Counted from the stretch's first letter, positions 26,429 through 35,546 are shown. The stretch: DNA of 64,000 bases from Leifsonia shinshuensis (GCF_022606355.1 NZ_JAHHZQ010000002.1:496001-560000), one strand, 5' to 3'. Notes: generated by a model from the sequence alone, not told the origin. Translations and numbers: made by a program.

Positions 26429-27330
26429 CGACAGCGCAGCACGACGCCCGGATCGCGAATGCGCCCGTCTCGTACGGGGTGTTCGGCACTCGGACGGTCG
26501 ACGGTGCCGCGACGCCGGCTGAGCTGCTGCGCACGATGGCCGCCGACGGCTTCCGGGGGAGCGAGCTGGGTCCTCCCGGCTTCTTCGGCGACGTGCAGGA
26601 GACGGTCGAGGCGTTCACCGGGCCGGGGCTGGCCGCGGTCGGCGCGTACGTGCCGTTGCACACGCAGGACACCGGAGCCGTGCTCGAGCGCGACCTCGAC
26701 CGCATGCGGCAGACTTTCGCCGAGCTCGAGGCGCTGGGTGGCGGGCGCGTCATCCTCGCCGACGAGGGCGACGACACTCTCCTCGCCAATCCGCGTCACC
26801 GTGCGGGGCTGGGGCTCGACGACGACGGCTGGCAGCGCCTGGTCCGCGTCGTGGAGGCCGCCAGAGCCGAGGCGGAGGACCGCGGCCTGCGCGCGTCGTT
26901 CCACCCGCACATCGCGACCTACGTCGAGCAGCCGGGTGAGATCCAGCGACTGCTCGACGCGACCGATGTCTCCCTCACCTTCGATGTGGCGCACGTCGTG
27001 CTCGGGGGCGGCGACGCGGTGGGCGACTTCCGCCGCTGGTACGAGCGCATCGATCACGTCCACGTGAAGGACGCCCGACTGGCGGTGTTCGAGCAGGCGG
27101 TGCGCAGCGGTCGCGCCGACTTCGACGAGTGGTGGGCGCAGCTGTGCACGCCGCTCGGCGAGGGCGACATCGAGCTGGAGGCGTTCCTCGCCGAGTGCCG
27201 GAGGTCGGGCTACGACGGCTGGTACGTCGTCGAACAGGACCGGGCCCCGCTGCAGCCAGGCGACTTCCCGTCCGTCCGCGCGACCCAGAAGCGCAATGCC
27301 GATTGGCTCGCCCCTCGCGTCGTCGGCTGA
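26425..27330 (+). CDS. Sugar phosphate isomerase/epimerase (xylose isomerase-like TIM barrel)
   Basis: 301 residues, AP-endonuclease-2/IolE-like TIM barrel. Metal-binding residues expected for the family are visible: a Glu in ELGPPG, a Glu/His-containing FHPHIATYVE, DVAHVVLGG and HVHVKDAR, then VVEQDR at the end. The N-terminus ANAPVSYGVFG resembles inosose dehydratase and related inositol enzymes (NAPVSWGV). Substrate not known; inosose or a keto-sugar made by the upstream dehydrogenase is plausible. Coupled to that gene through ATGA. Confidence 0.85.
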   Translation: MTTAQHDARIANAPVSYGVFGTRTVDGAATPAELLRTMAADGFRGSELGPPGFFGDVQETVEAFTGPGLAAVGAYVPLHTQDTGAVLERDLDRMRQTFAELEALGGGRVILADEGDDTLLANPRHRAGLGLDDDGWQRLVRVVEAARAEAEDRGLRASFHPHIATYVEQPGEIQRLLDATDVSLTFDVAHVVLGGGDAVGDFRRWYERIDHVHVKDARLAVFEQAVRSGRADFDEWWAQLCTPLGEGDIELEAFLAECRRSGYDGWYVVEQDRAPLQPGDFPSVRATQKRNADWLAPRVVG

Positions 27331-27404
27331 CAGCGCGGAGACCCACGCTCCCGTCCAACCAACCAGGTACCCAGACCCGGACCCCCTACCGGACAACGAC
27401 CGAC

Positions 27405-27440
27405 CACCCGCACCATCCCGATCACCCGCACCATCCCGAA
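27405..27440. repeat. Two tandem 18-bp repeats in a C-rich leader
   Basis: CACCCGCACCATCCCGA occurs at 27405-27421 and again at 27423-27439 with 18-bp period, inside a G-poor, C-rich 131-bp gap between the isomerase gene and the substrate-binding protein gene. The gap contains no reading frame I can support. Confidence 0.6.
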
Positions 27441-27461
27441 CCACCCCAGAGAGGACTGACG

Positions 27462-28841
27462 ATGTTGTCTTTCACCCGCGAACGACGCCGCCCGCGGCGT
27501 ACCAGAACCCTCCTCGCCGCCGGCGCCGCGATCGCAGCGACCGCTGTCGCCCTCGCCGGCTGCTCCGCTCCCGGCGGCAGCACCAGCCAGAACACCACGG
27601 TCTCCGACACCATCACGGCACCGGTCACGCCGGCGCAGGTGAAGGCGCTCGGCAAGGTCACGCTCAACGTCTGGGCCGACCAGGGCGAGCAGGACCTGAT
27701 GAAGTCCATCGTCCCGGCGTACGAGAAGCAGTTCCCGAACGTCACCGTCAAGATCCAGTTCAAGAGCTTCAACGACCTCACGGCGACGGTGCTGAACGCG
27801 ATGAACTCCGACAACGCGCCCGACGTGACCCAGGGCAACCAGGGCTGGGCGACCGACGGCGCGCTCGTGAAGGCGCACCTCATCCGCCCGCTCGACGACG
27901 TCGTGAAGGCGTACGACTACGAGAAGGCGGCCGGGGCCGCGATCAGCCAGCTCGAGTGGTCGACCGACGGCAAGACCTTCGGCTCCGGCAGCGTCTACGG
28001 CATGTCGCCCGACAACCAGATGGTCGGGCTCTTCTACAACAAGGCCAAGCTGCAGAAGCTCGGGCTCGGAGCGCCGACGACCCTCGACGAGCTGACCACC
28101 GCGCTGGCTGCGGCGAAGGCGGCGGGTGAGACCCCGATCGTGCTCGGCAACTCCGACAAGGGATCGGCCATGCAGGCGTTCTCGGTCGTGCAGGGCGCTC
28201 TCGCGCCCGCGAAGGACACGGTCGGCTGGATCACCGGCAAGTCTGGAGCCGACTTCGACACCCCGGAGAACGCGAAGGCGCTCCAGCTGTGGTCGTCGTG
28301 GGCGCAGGACGGCACGATCTCGGCCGGCTACGACGGAACCAGCCCGGATGACGCTGCCGCCGCGTTCGCGAAGGGCTCCGGCGTCTTCTACCTCGGCGGC
28401 AACTGGATGGCCGGCACGATCACCGACGGTTCGACGTTCGGGTTCATCCCTGCGCCGTCCGGAGCCGGCAACACGGCGGCGTCGAACGGCTCGTTCGGCA
28501 TGCCGTGGCACATCAGCAGCAAGTCGACCAAGACGCTCGCCGCGATCGCCTTCGTCGGCCTCATCAACGGCGCAGACAGCGGGCACTACCTCGCCGCGGT
28601 CAACCGCGTGCCCATCCAGCTCTCCGGAGTCTCCGCCGACGACCCGATGTTCACCCAGCTCATCGACGCCTCGAAGAAGCAGCTGGCGAACAACGGCGCC
28701 CTCTACTACTACGACTGGGCGACCCCCACCATGTTCGACCTGTTCACGGCCGACCTGCAGCAGGTGATGGCGGGCAAGCAGACGCCGGCCGACATGCTGG
28801 CCGCCGTGCAGAAGAACTGGAAGGAGTTCCAGGCGAAGTGA
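27462..28841 (+). CDS. Sugar ABC transporter substrate-binding lipoprotein (family 1)
   Basis: 459 residues. Basic n-region, hydrophobic core and lipobox LAGC (Cys about 34). The mature protein has the layout of carbohydrate-binding proteins of the CUT1 family: VTLNVWADQGEQDLMKSIVPAYEKQFP near the start, MVGLFYNKAKLQKLG, and DDAAAAFAKGSGVFYLGGNW. Ligand unknown. Start ATG 27462 has AGAGAGGA 6 nt upstream. It is separated from the upstream enzymes by a 131-bp leader, allowing separate expression levels. Its stop overlaps the first permease gene (GTGA). Confidence 0.9.
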   Translation: MLSFTRERRRPRRTRTLLAAGAAIAATAVALAGCSAPGGSTSQNTTVSDTITAPVTPAQVKALGKVTLNVWADQGEQDLMKSIVPAYEKQFPNVTVKIQFKSFNDLTATVLNAMNSDNAPDVTQGNQGWATDGALVKAHLIRPLDDVVKAYDYEKAAGAAISQLEWSTDGKTFGSGSVYGMSPDNQMVGLFYNKAKLQKLGLGAPTTLDELTTALAAAKAAGETPIVLGNSDKGSAMQAFSVVQGALAPAKDTVGWITGKSGADFDTPENAKALQLWSSWAQDGTISAGYDGTSPDDAAAAFAKGSGVFYLGGNWMAGTITDGSTFGFIPAPSGAGNTAASNGSFGMPWHISSKSTKTLAAIAFVGLINGADSGHYLAAVNRVPIQLSGVSADDPMFTQLIDASKKQLANNGALYYYDWATPTMFDLFTADLQQVMAGKQTPADMLAAVQKNWKEFQAK

Positions 28842-29806
28842 CCGTCATCGACTCGGCGGTCTCCTCCGGCCGGACCGCGACGCGGCCCGGCCGGAGGGGG
28901 CGGCTGCGCACCCGCTACGACTGGGCGGCCTACCTCTATCTGCTGCCCGCGCTCGTCTTCTACATCCTCTTCCTCGTCCGCCCCGTCTTCGAGTCGATCT
29001 GGATCGCGCTGTTCGACTGGGACGGCATCACGCCCTCCACCTGGGTCGGCGGGGCGAACTTCGTCAGCGTCCTCCAGGACCCGAAGATCTGGGAGGCCGT
29101 CGGCCACTCGCTGATCTTCATCGTCTTCTACGCGCTGATCCCCACCGCGCTGGCGCTGCTGTTCGTCGCCATCATCTCGCGCATCCGCGTGCGGGGCCTC
29201 GCCTTCTTCCGCGCGGTGCTGTTCGTTCCGTACATCCTCTCCACGGTCGTCGTGGCGATCGCCTGGCGCTGGATCTACGCCCTGGACGGGCCGCTCAACG
29301 GCTTCCTCCACCTCATCGGTCTCGGCGACCTCGCCCGGGCGTGGCTGGGTGACTTCAACACCGCCCTTCCCGCCGTCGGCTTCATCGGCACCTGGGTGAT
29401 GTTCGGGCTCGCGTTCGTGCTGTTCGTGAGCGGGCTGCAGAACATCCCCCAGGAGCTCTACGAGGCCGTGCGTCTGGACGGCGCCGGGTTCGTCCGCGAG
29501 TTCTTCACCGTGACGCTGCCCGCGTTGCGCGGGGAGGTCCGGGTCGCCCTCGTGCTCATGGTGACCGCGGCGCTCCGCAACTTCGACATCGTCTGGAACA
29601 CCACCTCCGGTGGCCCGGGCACGTCGACGAGCGTTCCGTCGTACTACATCTACCAGGAGGCCTTCACCGTGCATCAGGTCGGTCGCGCCTCCGCCATCGC
29701 CGTGCTGATGACGGTGTTCATCCTCGCGGTCATCGGCCTGCTCATGTGGCTCATCCGCGACCGGGATGCCGTCGTGACGCGGGTGCGGAAGGGGAAGGCC
29801 GCATGA
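28838..29806 (+). CDS. Sugar ABC transporter permease, MalF-type
   Basis: 322 residues, six main helices. The cytoplasmic EAA loop that docks to the ATPase is seen as EAVRLDGAGFVREFFTVTLPAL. Belongs to the CUT1 family. Coupled to the binding-protein gene by GTGA and to the second permease by ATGA. There is no ATPase gene in the operon; as in many actinobacteria, a shared MsiK-type ATPase encoded elsewhere probably energises it. Confidence 0.92.
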   Translation: MTVIDSAVSSGRTATRPGRRGRLRTRYDWAAYLYLLPALVFYILFLVRPVFESIWIALFDWDGITPSTWVGGANFVSVLQDPKIWEAVGHSLIFIVFYALIPTALALLFVAIISRIRVRGLAFFRAVLFVPYILSTVVVAIAWRWIYALDGPLNGFLHLIGLGDLARAWLGDFNTALPAVGFIGTWVMFGLAFVLFVSGLQNIPQELYEAVRLDGAGFVREFFTVTLPALRGEVRVALVLMVTAALRNFDIVWNTTSGGPGTSTSVPSYYIYQEAFTVHQVGRASAIAVLMTVFILAVIGLLMWLIRDRDAVVTRVRKGKAA

Positions 29807-30633
29807 GGCAACCCCGATCCGAGCGCGCGCTCGGCCACGCCGTCCTGGTGGTCGGCGCCATCGTGGCGCTCTATCCGTTCCTGTCCATCCTGCTGCTGGC
29901 GGTCACGCCGAAGTCGGAGCGGGTCACCGGGTTCACGCTGCCGACCGCGGTCACCTTCGACAACTTCGTCACCGCGTGGACGGACGGCGGTTTCGGCCAG
30001 GCGCTCATCTCGTCCGCGATCGTCGCCGCGGGAGTCGTGGTCGGCGCCGTCATCCTCTCCGTGCTCGCCGGCTACGCGTTCGCGACGATGCGGTTCTGGG
30101 GCAAGACCCTTCTCGCGGGCTTCCTGCTGATCGGGCTGGTCATGCCGTACGAGGGCCTGATCGTGCCGCTGTACTACCTGCTCGACGGGATGCACCTGCT
30201 CAACACCTACTGGGCGCTCATCCTGCCGCAGATCGCGACGTCGGTGTCGCTGGGCATCTTCTGGATGCGCACCGCGTACGCGAACGTGCCGGTCGCCCTG
30301 CTCGACGCCGCCAAGATGGACGGCGCCAGCCGGTGGGCCACGCTCTGGCGTGTGCACCTGCCGATCTCCTGGCCCGCCGTCGGGACGCTGGCGACACTGC
30401 TCTTCCTGTTCACCTGGAACGAGTTCCTGATGCCGCTCGTGCTCGTCGCACAGAACCCGGCCGTGCAGACGGCCCCGCTCGCGCTGTCGTTCTTCGCCGG
30501 GAACACCCGCAACTTCGACCCCTCCGTCACCGCGGCCGCCGCCGTGATCGTGGCGCTGCCGATCATCGTCGTGTACGCGATCCTGCAGCGCCGGTTCATC
30601 GCCGGGATCGCCGCAGGAGCAGTAAAGGAATAG
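29803..30633 (+). CDS. Sugar ABC transporter permease, MalG-type
   Basis: 276 residues with six helices. The EAA-like loop is LLDAAKMDGASRWATLWRVHLPISWP. ATG 29803 overlaps the stop of the first permease; the longer frame from 29746 is rejected because of that coupling. Forms the membrane heterodimer with the upstream permease. Confidence 0.92.
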   Translation: MRQPRSERALGHAVLVVGAIVALYPFLSILLLAVTPKSERVTGFTLPTAVTFDNFVTAWTDGGFGQALISSAIVAAGVVVGAVILSVLAGYAFATMRFWGKTLLAGFLLIGLVMPYEGLIVPLYYLLDGMHLLNTYWALILPQIATSVSLGIFWMRTAYANVPVALLDAAKMDGASRWATLWRVHLPISWPAVGTLATLLFLFTWNEFLMPLVLVAQNPAVQTAPLALSFFAGNTRNFDPSVTAAAAVIVALPIIVVYAILQRRFIAGIAAGAVKE

Positions 30634-30635
30634 CC

Positions 30636-31445
30636 ATGACCGTCAGACCCATCATCTTCGCCGACCGGGAGTCGCTGGGCCGCGCCCTCGCGGCCGAGCT
30701 CGCCGACAGCATCGAGGCCGCCATCGCGGAGCGGGGCACGTTCGTGCTCGGCTGCCCGGGTGGCCGCACCCCCGTGAGCACCTACGAAGCGCTCGCCGAC
30801 GAGTTCGCGCGTCGCGGCACCGATATCTCCGGCCTCGTGATCGCCATGATGGATGATTACGTCATGGCGACACCGGGAGGCTGGGCGCACGTGCCGGAGG
30901 ACGCCCACAACTCGTGCGTGCGGTTCGCCAAGGCGGAGATCCAGCAGGTGCTGAACCGTGGGCTGCCCGTCGAGCGCCGTATCCCGGACTCCGCGGTGCT
31001 GTTGCCGGACCCGGCGGATCCCGCTGCGTACGAGACGCAGCTCGACGAGCTCGGCGGGATCGACTTCTTCGTCCTCGCGAGCGGGGCAGGTGACGGCCAC
31101 GTCGCCTTCAACCCGCCGGGCTCGGACATCGAGTCCGACACCCGCGTCGTCGAGCTGGCGGAGCAGACCCGACGCGACAACCTCGCGACGTTCCCGGACT
31201 TCGCGGGCCTCGACGAGGTCCCGACCCACGGTGTCACCGTCGGTATCGGCACCATCCGCCGCGTGACCAAGCGCGGCGCCATGATCGCGGTCGGCGCCGA
31301 CAAGCGCGAGGCCGTGCGCCGGCTCACCGAGGGCGAAGGCTACGACCCGTCGTGGCCGGCAACGGTCTACCGCACCATTCCCGGCGTGGGCCTGTACATC
31401 GACGAGGCGGCGGCCGGCGAACCGGCGGGCGTGGAGAGCCGATGA
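30636..31445 (+). CDS. Glucosamine-6-phosphate deaminase-like protein with altered catalytic residue
   Basis: 269 residues, NagB / 6-phosphogluconolactonase fold. N-terminal phosphate-binding GCPGGRTPVSTY, then MMDDYV (Asp73, aligning with NagB Asp72) and GAGDGHVAFNPPGSD (Asp153, His155, aligning with Asp141 and His143). NagB's third residue, Glu148 in FNEP, is Pro160 here, so the ring-opening relay is not the standard one. TVGIGTIRRVTKR and the C-terminal part fit NagB rather than lactonases. It may deaminate or isomerise a different amino-sugar phosphate. Starts three bases after the permease stop with TAAAGGAA upstream, and overlaps the regulator gene (ATGA). Confidence 0.82.
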   Translation: MTVRPIIFADRESLGRALAAELADSIEAAIAERGTFVLGCPGGRTPVSTYEALADEFARRGTDISGLVIAMMDDYVMATPGGWAHVPEDAHNSCVRFAKAEIQQVLNRGLPVERRIPDSAVLLPDPADPAAYETQLDELGGIDFFVLASGAGDGHVAFNPPGSDIESDTRVVELAEQTRRDNLATFPDFAGLDEVPTHGVTVGIGTIRRVTKRGAMIAVGADKREAVRRLTEGEGYDPSWPATVYRTIPGVGLYIDEAAAGEPAGVESR

Positions 31446-32197
31446 CCGAAACGCAGGGGGGAACCCGACTCGGTCCCGCCGTGACGAAGGCGCGCGACGC
31501 GATCGCCGCCCTCATCTCGGACGGCGTGTTCACGCCGCACCAGAAGCTGCCGGGTGAGCGCGACCTCGCCGCCCAGGTCGGCGTCAGCCGGGTCTCCCTC
31601 CGCGATGCGCTCGCCGTGCTCGAGCGCGACGGGCTGCTCGAGAGCTCGCCGTGGCGCGGCTGGTTCGTGCGCGGGGAGCGCATGGCCGAGCGGGTGGAGC
31701 TGACCAGCTTCACGGAGATGGCGCGCGCCCGCGGCATCACCCCCACGACGCAGATCCAGCAGGAGGAGCGCCGTCCTGCCACCGACGACGAGGCCTCCGT
31801 GCTCGGCGTCGCCGCAGACGCGCCTGTGCTCGAACTGCACCGGCTGCGCCTGCTCGACGGCGTTCCCGCCTGCATCGACGTCTCCGTCATCGCTCTCGGC
31901 CGCGCAAGTGGGCTGGAGGACGCGCCATTGGAGAACGCCTCGCTGTACGAGACGCTCGAGCGCGTCAGCGGTGTGCGCATCGTCCGCAGCGACTACTCGG
32001 TGCAGGCCGCGGCCGCGGATACGGCGACGGCGCGACTGCTGCGCATCGACCCGGGCGACCCGGTGCTGATCGGTGAGGAGGTCGCGTACGACGCGGCCGG
32101 TTCGCCGGTTCTTCTCGGGCGCACCATCTACCGCGCCGAGACGTACCGCTTCCAGGCGACCCTGTTCCGGCCCGCAACGCCGGAGACCGGGGCGTGA
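31442..32197 (+). CDS. GntR-family (HutC/UTRA) transcriptional regulator
   Basis: 251 residues. N-terminal winged helix-turn-helix (PHQKLPGERDLAAQVGVSRVSLRDALAVLERDGLL, about 28-70), C-terminal UTRA ligand domain (about 85-245) that usually binds a sugar phosphate. Probably represses its own operon through the inverted repeat at 25197-25217, with a pathway intermediate as inducer; that is inference from context. Start ATG 31442 overlaps the deaminase-like gene, its stop overlaps the ROK kinase gene. Confidence 0.9.
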   Translation: MTETQGGTRLGPAVTKARDAIAALISDGVFTPHQKLPGERDLAAQVGVSRVSLRDALAVLERDGLLESSPWRGWFVRGERMAERVELTSFTEMARARGITPTTQIQQEERRPATDDEASVLGVAADAPVLELHRLRLLDGVPACIDVSVIALGRASGLEDAPLENASLYETLERVSGVRIVRSDYSVQAAAADTATARLLRIDPGDPVLIGEEVAYDAAGSPVLLGRTIYRAETYRFQATLFRPATPETGA

Positions 32198-33069
32198 GCG
32201 CGCTCGCGATCGACGTCGGCGGTACCAAGACCCTCGTCGGCCTGGTGGGCGATGACGGGGAGGTGCTCGCCGAACGGGAGTTCGCGACGCGGGTCGACGG
32301 CGACGACATCGCCACGGTGGCCGAGGGCGTCCGCGCCGCGCTGACCGACTGGGACGAGGCGCCGGAGATCGCGGGCGCCGGGTTCCCCGAGTACGTCGAC
32401 GCCCACGGCCGACTGACTTCCCACGAGGTGCTGACCTGGTCGCGTCAGCCGGCGGAGGTGCTGGCCGAGGTGCTCCGCGCCGCCGGTGCCACCCATCCGG
32501 TGGTCCGCGTCGAGTCCGACGTGCGCCTCGGCGCCTGGGGCGAGCTGCGCTTCGGCGCCGGTGCGTCGTTCGACTCGTTCGTGTACATCTCGCTCGGCAC
32601 AGGGCTGTCGTCGACGGTGGTGATCGACGGGCGGCCGTGGGCGGGCGCCCGCGGCGAGGCGATCGCCCTGGGCGAGTGGCCGTCGCCCGACGAGGGCACG
32701 AACCTGGAGGCCTATGCGTCCGGCACGGGGATCGAGCGGCGGTACCGCGAGCTGACCGGACGTGACCGGGATGGCCGCGCCCTGGCGGCCGCCGCGCGAG
32801 CGGGCGACGACGTGGCGGCCGGGGTCCTGGCGAGCGCCGGCACCGCGCTCGGTCGGGCGTGCGCCCAGCTCGTCGCCGTGCTGGATCCCGCGGCGATCGT
32901 GCTCGGCGGCGGCCTCGGAACGGCCGGGACGCCGGTGACCGCCGCGATGGAGCGCGCCTACGCCGAGGCCGGCCGTCGTCCGTCGCATCCCCCGCTGTTG
33001 TCCGCCGTTCTCGGCCACCGCGCCGGCCTGCTCGGCGCCGCGGCGCTGGCGTTCACCGCAGCGCACTGA
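32194..33069 (+). CDS. ROK-family sugar kinase, zinc-motif-less
   Basis: 291 residues. ATP-binding DVGGTKT at the N-terminus, catalytic Asp in RVESDVRLGAWGE, and LGGGLGTAG near the C-terminus. The ROK zinc signature (CxCGxxGCxE with a preceding GH) is missing: the corresponding stretch reads ARGEAIALGEWPSPDEGTNLE. Probably phosphorylates the imported sugar for the deaminase-like enzyme. GTG 32194 overlaps the regulator stop (GTGA). Last gene of the operon; no clear terminator hairpin was seen in the 40-bp convergent gap. Confidence 0.85.
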   Translation: MSALAIDVGGTKTLVGLVGDDGEVLAEREFATRVDGDDIATVAEGVRAALTDWDEAPEIAGAGFPEYVDAHGRLTSHEVLTWSRQPAEVLAEVLRAAGATHPVVRVESDVRLGAWGELRFGAGASFDSFVYISLGTGLSSTVVIDGRPWAGARGEAIALGEWPSPDEGTNLEAYASGTGIERRYRELTGRDRDGRALAAAARAGDDVAAGVLASAGTALGRACAQLVAVLDPAAIVLGGGLGTAGTPVTAAMERAYAEAGRRPSHPPLLSAVLGHRAGLLGAAALAFTAAH

Positions 33070-33109
33070 CCGCCCGGCGCCTCTGATCCCGCGCGCTACT
33101 CCCGCGCCG

Positions 33110-34147
33110 CTACTCCCCCACCACGATGTCGAGCGACCCGTCGGGCCGGATGACGACGCTGGTCAGGGAGACCCCGAACTTCTCGTCCGACTCGCGGTGC
33201 TCGACGGTACCGTCGAAGATCGACTGCACCGTCACCGACAGGTGGACGACGCCGACGGCCTGCGGCATGGTCCAGGAGGTCGTGCCGGGAACCAGGCGGA
33301 CCTCCGGATACTGCACCATCCTCCAGGCCGGCGCGCCCTGCACGCGATCGTCGATGACCACCCCGAACGGGCATCCGGCGGGCTGGAGCACCTGCTGCTT
33401 CGCGCAGGCGTCGAGGAACCCGTTCAGCTCCTTCTGCACCGCCGCGGTGAAGGCGGCGTCGGGTTGCGCATCGACGGTGACGTCGACGACACGGCCGGAG
33501 GCTGCCTGCACCCGCACGGATTCGGCCCGGAGGTACTTCGACGTGTGGTCGAGCTCGTACGCCGCGGGAGCAGGCACCAGATAGTCGGCGGACACGCTGA
33601 ACGATGACGCTGGCTGACTCGGGTCCGCCGCGCGCGGGCTCACCGTGTGACCGCCGACGGTGAAGGTCTGGGCGTGTGCGACGGTGATGTGCGCGACGCC
33701 GACCGGCGTCGTCGCGAACTCCCACGTCGGGAGGAAGCCGAGGACCGCGCCGGTCTGGCGCACGTCGAACGTCGTCGTGACGGATCGGCCGTCGGCCAGC
33801 AGCCGCGCGGTCACGGTGCGCCGGTCGCCGGAGCCGGAGGCCGACTCGACGTGGATGCCGGAGAAGGCGGGCAGCAGGTCGGACCGCAGCAGTTCGGCGG
33901 AGGCGCCGGTCGGCAGGCCAGCGTGGGTCAGCGCCGCCTTCGTGGGTGCCGCGCCCGGCATCGACATCGCCTCGGTGAGGTCGTGCGAGGCCAGAGAGGA
34001 CAGGTACGCGGAAACGAAGCCCTCCGGACTGTAATACGTGCGCTGCACCGCGCCCAGAGCCGCAAGGAACGCGGCGACGAGGAGCACGCCGAGGCCGGAC
34101 CACAGCAGCACCGGCGTCACGGCACGACGCCTGTCGACCCCTCCCAT
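33110..34147 (-). CDS. Membrane-anchored extracytoplasmic protein of unknown function
   Basis: 345 residues: basic N-terminus, one hydrophobic helix (VLLWSGLGVLLVAAFLAALGAV, about 15-36), then a large outside domain with YYSPEGFVSAYLSSLASHDLTEAMSMPG, a pattern seen in proteins with an NTF2-like start, and two Cys (CAKQQ, CPFG). No catalytic motif found. Start ATG 34147 has TAGGAT 7 nt upstream (34155-34160), a leaderless arrangement; ATG 34156 would overlap that hexamer. The gene is convergent with the ROK kinase gene and divergent from the helicase gene. Confidence 0.6.
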   Translation of the reverse strand: MGGVDRRRAVTPVLLWSGLGVLLVAAFLAALGAVQRTYYSPEGFVSAYLSSLASHDLTEAMSMPGAAPTKAALTHAGLPTGASAELLRSDLLPAFSGIHVESASGSGDRRTVTARLLADGRSVTTTFDVRQTGAVLGFLPTWEFATTPVGVAHITVAHAQTFTVGGHTVSPRAADPSQPASSFSVSADYLVPAPAAYELDHTSKYLRAESVRVQAASGRVVDVTVDAQPDAAFTAAVQKELNGFLDACAKQQVLQPAGCPFGVVIDDRVQGAPAWRMVQYPEVRLVPGTTSWTMPQAVGVVHLSVTVQSIFDGTVEHRESDEKFGVSLTSVVIRPDGSLDIVVGE

Positions 34148-34241
34148 AGACGCCATCCTATGGGCGTGTGGATAACCGTCCCCGCCGTTGCAGCCCGCGT
34201 TAGAGTAGTTCGGCAGGTCGCGTGGAGGGAAGGGGACGCCG

Positions 34242-35546
34242 ATGGCCGGACTCTCGCTCTCGCCCGAGCAGCGCGCTGTGTTCGAGCTGATCGAGCACAC
34301 CCGCGACCATGTCTTCGTCACCGGCAGGGCCGGCACGGGCAAGTCGACGCTCCTGAACCACCTCTCGTGGAACACCGAGAAGTCGATCGTGATCGCCGCG
34401 CCGACGGGCGTCGCCGCCCTCAACGTCGGCGGCCAGACCATCCACTCGCTCTTCAAGCTGCCCATCGGAGTCATCGCCGACCACGACATCGACCAGACCA
34501 GCGAGCTGCGCAAGCTCCTGAACAGCATCGACACCCTCGTCATCGACGAGGTCTCGATGGTGAACGCCGATCTGATGGACGCCGTCGACCGCAGCCTTCG
34601 GCAGGCCAGGCAACGGCCGAAGGAGCCCTTCGGCGGTGTGCAGGTGGTGCTGTTCGGAGACCCGTACCAGTTGGCCCCGGTGCCTGGCGACCACGAGGAG
34701 CGCGCGTACTTCAGCGACACCTACCGCTCGATGTGGTTCTTCGACGCCAAAGTGTGGAGCGAGGCCGACCTCCACATCGTCGAGCTGCTGCAGGTCCACC
34801 GGCAGCACGAGTCCGACTTCCGCTACATGCTCAACGCCGTGCGCCACGGTCAGGTGACCAAAGAGATCGCCGACCGGCTCAACACGGTCGGCGCGCGCCC
34901 GGCGCCCGACGACGGCACGATCACGCTGGCGACGCGCAACGACACCGTCAACCGCATCAACGCACAGGCCCTCGAACGGCTGCCCGGTCGGCCGTTGACG
35001 GCGAAGGCCGAGGTGAGCGGAGACTTCGGCGGCAGGAACTACCCGGCGGACGAGGTGCTCGAGCTGAAGGTCGGCGCGCAGGTGATGTTCCTGCGCAACG
35101 ACGTGGGGCAGGGCGACGGCCCGCGCTGGGTCAACGGCACCATCGGCACGGTCACGCGCATCGACTCCAACGTCTATGTGGAGGTCGACGGCGAGGTCCA
35201 CGAGGTCGAGCCGGCCATCTGGGAGAAGTACCGGTACAACTACTCCCCCGAGACCAAGAAGCTGACCAAGGACGTCGTGGCCGAGTTCACGCAGTTCCCT
35301 CTGAGACTCGCCTGGGCGGTCACCATCCACAAGTCGCAGGGCAAGACCTACGACGCGGCGATCGTCGACCTCGGCTCGCGCGCGTTCACCTCCGGCCAGA
35401 CCTACGTGGCCCTCAGCCGCATCACGAGCCTCGACGGGCTGTACCTGACGCGCCCGCTGCGGCCGAGCGACATCACGGTCGACCCGGATGTCGAGCGGTT
35501 CATGCGCGACGCCCGGCCGGTGCGCGTGCCGGTGGCGTCCGACTGA
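34242..35546 (+). CDS. PIF1-like ATP-dependent DNA helicase (superfamily 1)
   Basis: 434 residues, compact SF1B helicase. Walker A GRAGTGKSTLL (27-37), motif Ia PTGVAALNVGG, Walker B/DEVS in VIDEVSMVN, motif III VVLFGDPYQLAPV, and the C-terminal TIHKSQGKTYD with VALSRITSLDGLYL (motifs V-VI). Close to eukaryotic and bacterial PIF1 and RecD2-type 5'-3' helicases, acting in replication, repair or G-quadruplex removal; no partner genes here. RBS GGAGGGAAGG precedes ATG 34242. Followed by an FHA protein gene in the same direction. Confidence 0.85.
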   Translation: MAGLSLSPEQRAVFELIEHTRDHVFVTGRAGTGKSTLLNHLSWNTEKSIVIAAPTGVAALNVGGQTIHSLFKLPIGVIADHDIDQTSELRKLLNSIDTLVIDEVSMVNADLMDAVDRSLRQARQRPKEPFGGVQVVLFGDPYQLAPVPGDHEERAYFSDTYRSMWFFDAKVWSEADLHIVELLQVHRQHESDFRYMLNAVRHGQVTKEIADRLNTVGARPAPDDGTITLATRNDTVNRINAQALERLPGRPLTAKAEVSGDFGGRNYPADEVLELKVGAQVMFLRNDVGQGDGPRWVNGTIGTVTRIDSNVYVEVDGEVHEVEPAIWEKYRYNYSPETKKLTKDVVAEFTQFPLRLAWAVTIHKSQGKTYDAAIVDLGSRAFTSGQTYVALSRITSLDGLYLTRPLRPSDITVDPDVERFMRDARPVRVPVASD

